NCBI GenBank assembly: GCA_913060695.1
Contig: CAJXUA010000005.1
Span: 124,001 to 188,000, forward strand
DNA: 64,000 nt
Reading direction: 5' to 3'
Source of the DNA: an uncultured Gammaproteobacteria bacterium
GTDB lineage: Bacteria; Pseudomonadota; Gammaproteobacteria; Pseudomonadales; Pseudohongiellaceae
The position numbers and the translations under genes are program-made. The notes beneath the pieces were generated by a model that was not told where the DNA came from, did no database searches, and saw nothing but the letters and a program-made list of their open reading frames with translations. Positions 59,136-64,000 of the stretch are shown piece by piece (the first letter of the stretch is position 1; every line of letters starts with the position of its first letter).

Positions 59136-61331
59136 GTGTACAGATCAATAGTATTCCTGTTCCTAAGCTTGTTTGGCATTGCCTCTGCCTATGGGCAAGA
59201 CGCCAATGTTGCACAAGGTGAGGTAGTGTTTCAGGATGAATGTTCCCGTTGTCACGTGCCGGTGGAGATGGATGCCCGGTTACGCGCACGATGGGTAGGA
59301 CGAACTGGGGGCGAGCTTTATAACCTTATTCGCACCACGATGCCTGCCGAAACCCCTGGTTCTTTGACCAATGACCAGTATATGGACGTCACCGCGTTCA
59401 TTCTATCCGCGGGCAATGTGCCCGTACCCGGCGGCCAGTTGAGTAGCGCAGAGCTTGAGGCTTTGCCTATTACCCCTGGTGCACTTGCCTCTAATAATAC
59501 CGAAAGTTTCGATTGGACCCATTTTAACGGGTCTGAGCATTCCACTCGTTATGCCCCGTTAGATCAGATCAACGCCCAGAACGTGGGTAATCTGCAAATC
59601 GCGTGGATGTTCAATACGAGCTCTTTCGGGCCCGCGCCAGAGGCCTTGAGCGTCACCACTCCACTGATGGTCAATGGTCGTGTGTTTCTGACCGCCGGTG
59701 CAACGCGCAACATCGTCGCGCTGAATGCGGAGACTGGGCAGATCGACTGGACCTGGCGACCTGACGAGAGCGAGCGTTTCGACGCAGCTCCTCGCAAGGG
59801 TTCAGGCAAAGGACTTAGCTACTACAATAATGACGGGCAGGAGACGATCTACACCATCACTCCTGGCTATTATCTCGTTGCACTCGATGCCACTACTGGT
59901 CGCGAGATCGAATCATTCGGCGATGGTGGCTGGGTTGACCTTCAACAGGGCCTGCGCCTTGGGCCAGGCCGTGATGACATCGATATCGGCATGTCGTTCA
60001 TGCCCATGGCGATCGACGGAGTGGTAATCACGGGTGCTGCGCATCTCGTAGGCATGCGCCCGTCCTCAGCAAGCAATGTGAAAGGCGACATACGCGGCTT
60101 CGATGCTAGCACTGGGGATCTGTTGTGGACCTTCAAGACTATTCCGGAGCCTGGCGAGCCGGGCTACGAGTCTTGGTTGGCTGGGGCCGAATTCACGGGT
60201 AATGCCGGTGTTTGGGCCCCTATGTCGGCAGACGAAGAGCTGGGTATCGTGTATCTGCCTGTCGAGTCCGCTACTGGCGACCGTTACGGCGGCGACCGTC
60301 CGGGAAGCAATCTTTTCGCAAGTTCGACGGTCGCGCTGGACTATAAGACGGGTAAGATGCGCTGGCACTTCCAATCGACCCACCATGATATTTGGGATTG
60401 GGATACACCGTCAGCACCGATCCTTGCGACACTGCCTAGTGGCAAGAGAGCATTGATTCAGACGCTGAAACAATCTCATTTGTTCACTTTCGATCCAGCA
60501 ACTGGCGAGCCCTTATTTCCAATCGAAGAGCGCTCCGTTCCGCAGACCGATGTGCCGGGAGAGTGGACCTCATTAACACAGCCTTTCCCAAGTAAGCCGG
60601 CGCCATATGACCGTCAGGGCTTTCAGGAAGATGATTTAGTCGATTTCACACCGGAGATAGCAGCCTTGGCCAAAGAGGCAGCCTCAAAATTCCGCTTCAG
60701 TGAGTCGGTGTTTACGCCAGCCTCTTTGTTCGAGGATCCGAAGGACGGCACGCAGGGTACTCTGCATTTACCGTCGTCCACCGGTGGCTCGAACTGGGAA
60801 GGCGCAGCCTATGACCCAGAGACAGGGCTGTTGTATGTGCCCTCGCGCACCGCAACTAGCGTGCTATCTTTGACACACGAGCCCGATGTTTCTGATGTGA
60901 AATATATACAGGGCGGCAGCCGAACTCCTTCGGTGCAGGGTATTCCCTTGGTCAAGCCACCCTATGGCCGCATCACCGCGATCGACATGAGCACTGGCGA
61001 GCACGTGTGGCAGGTTGTGAATGGCGATACTCCCGAGGAGATTAAGAATCACCCTCTACTCAAGGGCGTGGATATTGGTCGCACTGGCAAGCCAACGCGT
61101 TCCGGTTTAGTCCTTACTAAATCTCTTCTGTTCGCTGGCGAGGGTGTTGGCGGAGATCCCGTACTCTGGGCCTTCGACAAAGCCACCGGCGAGGTCGCGG
61201 CTAAGATCGGCATGCCGGGTGTTGTAACTGGTGTTCCAATGACCTATATGTATCAAGGTAAGCAGTATCTTGTAATGGCGATTAGTTCGCGAGGCGAAGC
61301 CGCTCGTATCATTGCCCTTACATTGCCATAA
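59136..61331 (+). CDS. PQQ-dependent dehydrogenase with N-terminal cytochrome c
   Basis: 731 residues from GTG 59136, with AAGGAG at 59125-59130. A signal peptide (about 1-20) leads to a cytochrome c domain with C-S-R-C-H at residues 36-40. The quinoprotein beta-propeller follows with repeated W-x-F/Y blocks such as W-T-W-R-P, F-D-A-S-T-G-D-L-L-W-T-F and W-D-W-D-T-P-S-A-P. It oxidises a sugar or alcohol in the periplasm, passing electrons through its cytochrome. A calcium-binding site cannot be assigned from sequence. A terminator follows. Confidence 0.92.
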   Translation: MYRSIVFLFLSLFGIASAYGQDANVAQGEVVFQDECSRCHVPVEMDARLRARWVGRTGGELYNLIRTTMPAETPGSLTNDQYMDVTAFILSAGNVPVPGGQLSSAELEALPITPGALASNNTESFDWTHFNGSEHSTRYAPLDQINAQNVGNLQIAWMFNTSSFGPAPEALSVTTPLMVNGRVFLTAGATRNIVALNAETGQIDWTWRPDESERFDAAPRKGSGKGLSYYNNDGQETIYTITPGYYLVALDATTGREIESFGDGGWVDLQQGLRLGPGRDDIDIGMSFMPMAIDGVVITGAAHLVGMRPSSASNVKGDIRGFDASTGDLLWTFKTIPEPGEPGYESWLAGAEFTGNAGVWAPMSADEELGIVYLPVESATGDRYGGDRPGSNLFASSTVALDYKTGKMRWHFQSTHHDIWDWDTPSAPILATLPSGKRALIQTLKQSHLFTFDPATGEPLFPIEERSVPQTDVPGEWTSLTQPFPSKPAPYDRQGFQEDDLVDFTPEIAALAKEAASKFRFSESVFTPASLFEDPKDGTQGTLHLPSSTGGSNWEGAAYDPETGLLYVPSRTATSVLSLTHEPDVSDVKYIQGGSRTPSVQGIPLVKPPYGRITAIDMSTGEHVWQVVNGDTPEEIKNHPLLKGVDIGRTGKPTRSGLVLTKSLLFAGEGVGGDPVLWAFDKATGEVAAKIGMPGVVTGVPMTYMYQGKQYLVMAISSRGEAARIIALTLP

Positions 61332-61340
61332 GTAAGACGT

Positions 61341-61379
61341 GGCAGGTGCAGGCTAAAACCCTGCGCCTGTCTTCTTTCT
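61341..61379 (+). terminator. Rho-independent terminator after the PQQ gene
   Basis: GGCAGGTGCAGG (61341-61352) pairs with CCTGCGCCTGTC (61360-61371) over 12 bp (two G-U), followed by TTCTTTCT. It begins 10 bases past the stop. Confidence 0.75.
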
Positions 61380-61397
61380 AGGAAACAAGGAGGCGTT

Positions 61398-61994
61398 ATG
61401 AGTACCACGACTATTATCGTTTTGGTTGTAATAGCGGTTATTGCGCTTTACGCGATTGCCATTTTCAACCAGCTCGTCAGCTTACGAAATCGGTATCAGA
61501 ATGCGTTCGCCCAGATCGAGGTGCAGCTCAAACGACGTTACGATCTCATTCCTAATCTTGTTGAAACCGCTAAGGGCTACCTCTCTCACGAGCGCGAAAC
61601 CCTCGAGGCAGTAATCGCCGCGCGTAATGCCGCGGCCAATGGCCTAGCGGCCGCTGCCGCCAACCCTGGCAACGCTGCTGCTATGAGTGATCTGGCAGGC
61701 AAAGAGGGGGCCTTAGGCGCCGCCATGGGGCGGTTGAATGTTGTTATGGAAGCCTATCCAGACCTCAAGGCAAACCAGAACATGATGCAGCTGAGCGAAG
61801 AGCTCACTAGCACAGAGAATAAGGTGGCGTTTTCTCGCCAGGCCTTTAACGATCAGGTGATGGCCTATAACACCTACAAGCAGTCCTTCCCTCCGGTAGT
61901 GTTTGCCGGAATGTTTGGCCATGGGGAAGACGCGTCTCTGTTGCAATTTGAGGACAGCGCCGAGATTCAAGCTGCGCCGAAGGTGTCATTCTAA
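61398..61994 (+). CDS. lemA: LemA family protein
   Basis: 198 residues. One N-terminal membrane helix (about 5-22) precedes the coiled-coil body; F-A-Q-I-E-V-Q-L-K-R-R-Y-D-L-I-P-N-L-V-E-T is the LemA signature. AAGGAGG precedes ATG 61398. LemA proteins often pair with membrane peptidases, as with the M48 gene here (24 bases downstream). Confidence 0.95.
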   Translation: MSTTTIIVLVVIAVIALYAIAIFNQLVSLRNRYQNAFAQIEVQLKRRYDLIPNLVETAKGYLSHERETLEAVIAARNAAANGLAAAAANPGNAAAMSDLAGKEGALGAAMGRLNVVMEAYPDLKANQNMMQLSEELTSTENKVAFSRQAFNDQVMAYNTYKQSFPPVVFAGMFGHGEDASLLQFEDSAEIQAAPKVSF

Positions 61995-62017
61995 TTTCCC
62001 AATAGTTGAGAGCCGCC

Positions 62018-63931
62018 ATGGATTTCTTTAGATCACAGGATATTGCCCGTCGCAATACGGTCAGGCTTGTGGTCCTGTTTGCCCTGGCGCTTATCAGCCT
62101 CGTTGCGATTACTAATCTATTGATCATGTTTGGTCTCGGCGCATTTGCCGAGACTATCGATGTGCCGATGTTCCAGCAGGTGGACTGGCACCTCTACGCC
62201 TATGTGAGCGTGGCCGTTGTCGCCATAGTAGGCTTCGGTTGCGTCTACAAGATCATCAGCCTCTCCGGGGGTGGTGCCCGAGTCGCGGAGATGATGCAGG
62301 GGCGCCTGATAATTCAAGGCGGCAATGATGTTCACGAACAGCGCATCCTCAACGTTGTAGAGGAAATGGCGATTGCATCGGGCACGCCGGTTCCTCCCGT
62401 CTACCTCATAGAAGAGGAAGGCATTAATGCATTCGCGGCAGGATATAGCCCCGCAGACGCGGTAATCGGTATAACCCGCGGAGCCATCCAAAGCCTCACC
62501 CGAGACGAGCTGCAAGGCGTGATCGCCCACGAGTTTAGCCATATCCTGCATGGCGATATGCGCCTCAATATTCGCCTGATTGGCATTCTCCACGGCATCA
62601 TGGTGCTGGGCATCATGGGTTATTATCTCTTACGCAGTACACATCTCTCGCGGCGTTCTAAAAATAGCGGCAATATCGCAATTGTTGGTATTGGGCTGAT
62701 GATTCTTGGCTTCGCGGGCACCTTCTTTGGCAACCTCATCAAGTCGGCGGTTAGTCGTCAGCGCGAGTTCCTTGCGGACGCCTCCGCCGTGCAGTACACC
62801 CGTAACCCCGATGGCATTGCCGATGCATTGAAACGAATTGGCGGCAGCAAAGTCGGTTCAGTTCTTGAGAACCCCGGTGCTGCAGAGATTAGTCATGCTT
62901 TGTTTGGTAATGGCGTGCGTTTCTCGATTAATTCACTATTTGCGACCCATCCTCCGCTGGAGAAACGCATCAGTGCGATTCAGCCAAATTGGGATGGCAG
63001 TTTTGATATTAAAGAGAAGGTTGAGCAGCCGGAGACTAGTAAGAAAGACACAGCGGCTAAGCTGACACCTCAGGGTGCGATGAGTGCGCTCACAGCTCTA
63101 GCAATGACCGATGCGCTGATGAGCCAGGCCGGCAATCCGCAGGAAGCTAACTTGCAGCGGGCGCAGGAGCTGCTAGCTGCTATTCCCCGAGTATTGCTCG
63201 AGGCGGCGCATAACCCTTTTAGCGCCAGGGCACTTATTTATTTCCTCTTGCTCGATGATGATGCCGCAATGGCGCGCCATCAACTCGACGCGATGCGCGG
63301 CAGCGCCGATCCTGCCGTGTACGAGGCATTAGTCAAAATGTTCGAGGAGCACCTAGAGGTCTCGCAGGATTTGCGCCTGCCATTGGTCAACCTAGCGCTG
63401 CCAACACTGCGCCAATTGAGCGCCGAGCAATACACCTTGTTCCGCAAAAACTTGGAAGTGTTGGTGTCCAGTGATGGGCGCACTAGTCTTTGGGAGTGGG
63501 TATTGCAGAGAGTTGTGCTGCATCAGTTGGACGCAGTGTTCCAGCCTAGTAACCGCTTTCATCATCAGGCTCATCACAGCCTGCGTCAGCTCGCGCCGCA
63601 ATGTGCCATCGTGTTGGGTTTTGTCGTGCGGGCCGGTGGCCAGGATGGACTTAGCGATGAAGAGGTCTTTGCGAAAGCGATGACAGAGCTAGGCTTGCCA
63701 GAAACCCCAATGCCAGACAAGGCAGCGTTTAGCATAGAAAGTATCAATAAGGCATTGGAAGCCCTGCAGGGACTGCGGCCCCTCAAGAAACCAGCTTTCT
63801 TAAAAGCCTGTGCAGTAGCGATTGCTGCAGATGGCGTGGCCCATGCCATCGAACTAGAATTATTCCGCGCCATTGCCGCTACACTGGATTGCCCACTGCC
63901 TCCTATCCCGCTTCCTATCGAGGCCAAGTAG
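62018..63931 (+). CDS. M48 family metallopeptidase with long C-terminal extension
   Basis: 637 residues, over twice the length of HtpX. Two N-terminal helices precede the catalytic H-E-F-S-H at residues 171-175; downstream E-F-L-A-D-A-S-A holds the third zinc ligand. Two further helices follow. The last ~300 residues (from about residue 330) are a soluble helical extension of unknown role. ATG 62018 is preferred over an upstream TTG. Co-operonic with lemA. Confidence 0.93.
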   Translation: MDFFRSQDIARRNTVRLVVLFALALISLVAITNLLIMFGLGAFAETIDVPMFQQVDWHLYAYVSVAVVAIVGFGCVYKIISLSGGGARVAEMMQGRLIIQGGNDVHEQRILNVVEEMAIASGTPVPPVYLIEEEGINAFAAGYSPADAVIGITRGAIQSLTRDELQGVIAHEFSHILHGDMRLNIRLIGILHGIMVLGIMGYYLLRSTHLSRRSKNSGNIAIVGIGLMILGFAGTFFGNLIKSAVSRQREFLADASAVQYTRNPDGIADALKRIGGSKVGSVLENPGAAEISHALFGNGVRFSINSLFATHPPLEKRISAIQPNWDGSFDIKEKVEQPETSKKDTAAKLTPQGAMSALTALAMTDALMSQAGNPQEANLQRAQELLAAIPRVLLEAAHNPFSARALIYFLLLDDDAAMARHQLDAMRGSADPAVYEALVKMFEEHLEVSQDLRLPLVNLALPTLRQLSAEQYTLFRKNLEVLVSSDGRTSLWEWVLQRVVLHQLDAVFQPSNRFHHQAHHSLRQLAPQCAIVLGFVVRAGGQDGLSDEEVFAKAMTELGLPETPMPDKAAFSIESINKALEALQGLRPLKKPAFLKACAVAIAADGVAHAIELELFRAIAATLDCPLPPIPLPIEAK

Positions 63932-63939
63932 AGGTCTCA

Positions 63940-64000
63940 ATGCTCAATGCTTTCGCCACGCGATTTGCACTGTATTTGCAGGCACGAAACCTCTATTACG
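63940..64000 (+). CDS. start of a further gene, cut by the window edge
   Basis: ATG 63940 has AGAGG five bases upstream and opens a frame with no stop to the end of the window (20 codons visible, MLNAFATRFALY...). Too little is visible to name it. It directly follows the M48 gene. Confidence 0.45.
   Translation, partial: MLNAFATRFALYLQARNLYY

Overview
The window is a dense stretch of gammaproteobacterial chromosome with about 57 protein genes on both strands and no rRNA, tRNA, CRISPR array, phage module or insertion sequence that I could see. The ribF-ileS-fkpB-ispH block, the glnK-amtB pair, RegB/RegA-type redox sensing, the TonB receptor and RND pump, and the moderate GC content suggest a free-living heterotroph, possibly a marine Cellvibrionales/Halieaceae-like bacterium. 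That placement is an inference from gene content only.

Layout. 1-7506: a same-strand cluster of a TPR/gluzincin-peptidase protein (cut by the left edge), a DUF4159 protein, a MoxR AAA+ ATPase, a DUF58 protein and a BatA-like membrane vWA protein, probably one envelope-associated chaperone system. 7.7-8.5 kb: an exported TPR-like protein, then a gene-poor stretch. 9.0-13.4 kb: an RND efflux pump (adaptor plus permease) on the minus strand. 13.8-17 kb: an SDR oxidoreductase with a DUF4345 membrane protein, facing a RegB/RegA-type two-component system. 17-20.5 kb: a methyltransferase-GNAT fusion followed by an acyl-CoA ligase. 20.6-25.3 kb: a TonB receptor, a BlaI/M56-peptidase regulatory pair and an outer-membrane barrel-like protein. 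25.3-27.5 kb: a DUF6351 lipoprotein. 27.6-29.2 kb: glnK-amtB with NtrC-like sites upstream. 29.5-36.9 kb: an MFS transporter, SirB-like, SmpA-like and hydrolase genes, a YdeP-type molybdoenzyme and an MDR reductase.

37-42.4 kb holds ribF-ileS-fkpB-ispH, with the usual lspA missing. 42.9-45.6 kb is a malonate uptake and activation operon (madL-madM-matB). 45.6-49.5 kb has a signal peptidase, a guanidine-II riboswitch controlling a guanidinium exporter, rnk, and small conserved genes. 49.5-53.9 kb has a large exported hydrolase divergent from a PepSY protein across a Fur-like box, then GFA and GNAT genes. 54.1-57.2 kb is a possible sulfur operon: an exported methyltransferase, a periplasmic double-rhodanese, a TsuA/YeeE thiosulfate-type transporter and a 60-residue membrane protein. 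57.2-61.4 kb has rsuA-type and yjdM genes, a haem c protein under a promoter carrying a perfect 19-bp palindrome, and a PQQ dehydrogenase with its own cytochrome c domain. 61.4-64 kb has lemA and a long M48 peptidase, and a further gene begins at the right edge.

The best-supported regulatory element is the two-hairpin guanidine-II riboswitch at 46294-46340. The least explained parts are the MoxR cluster, the methyltransferase-GNAT/ligase pair, the BlaI/M56/barrel trio, the sulfur operon, and a pair of related 46-bp elements upstream of rnk and of the gene at 47757.
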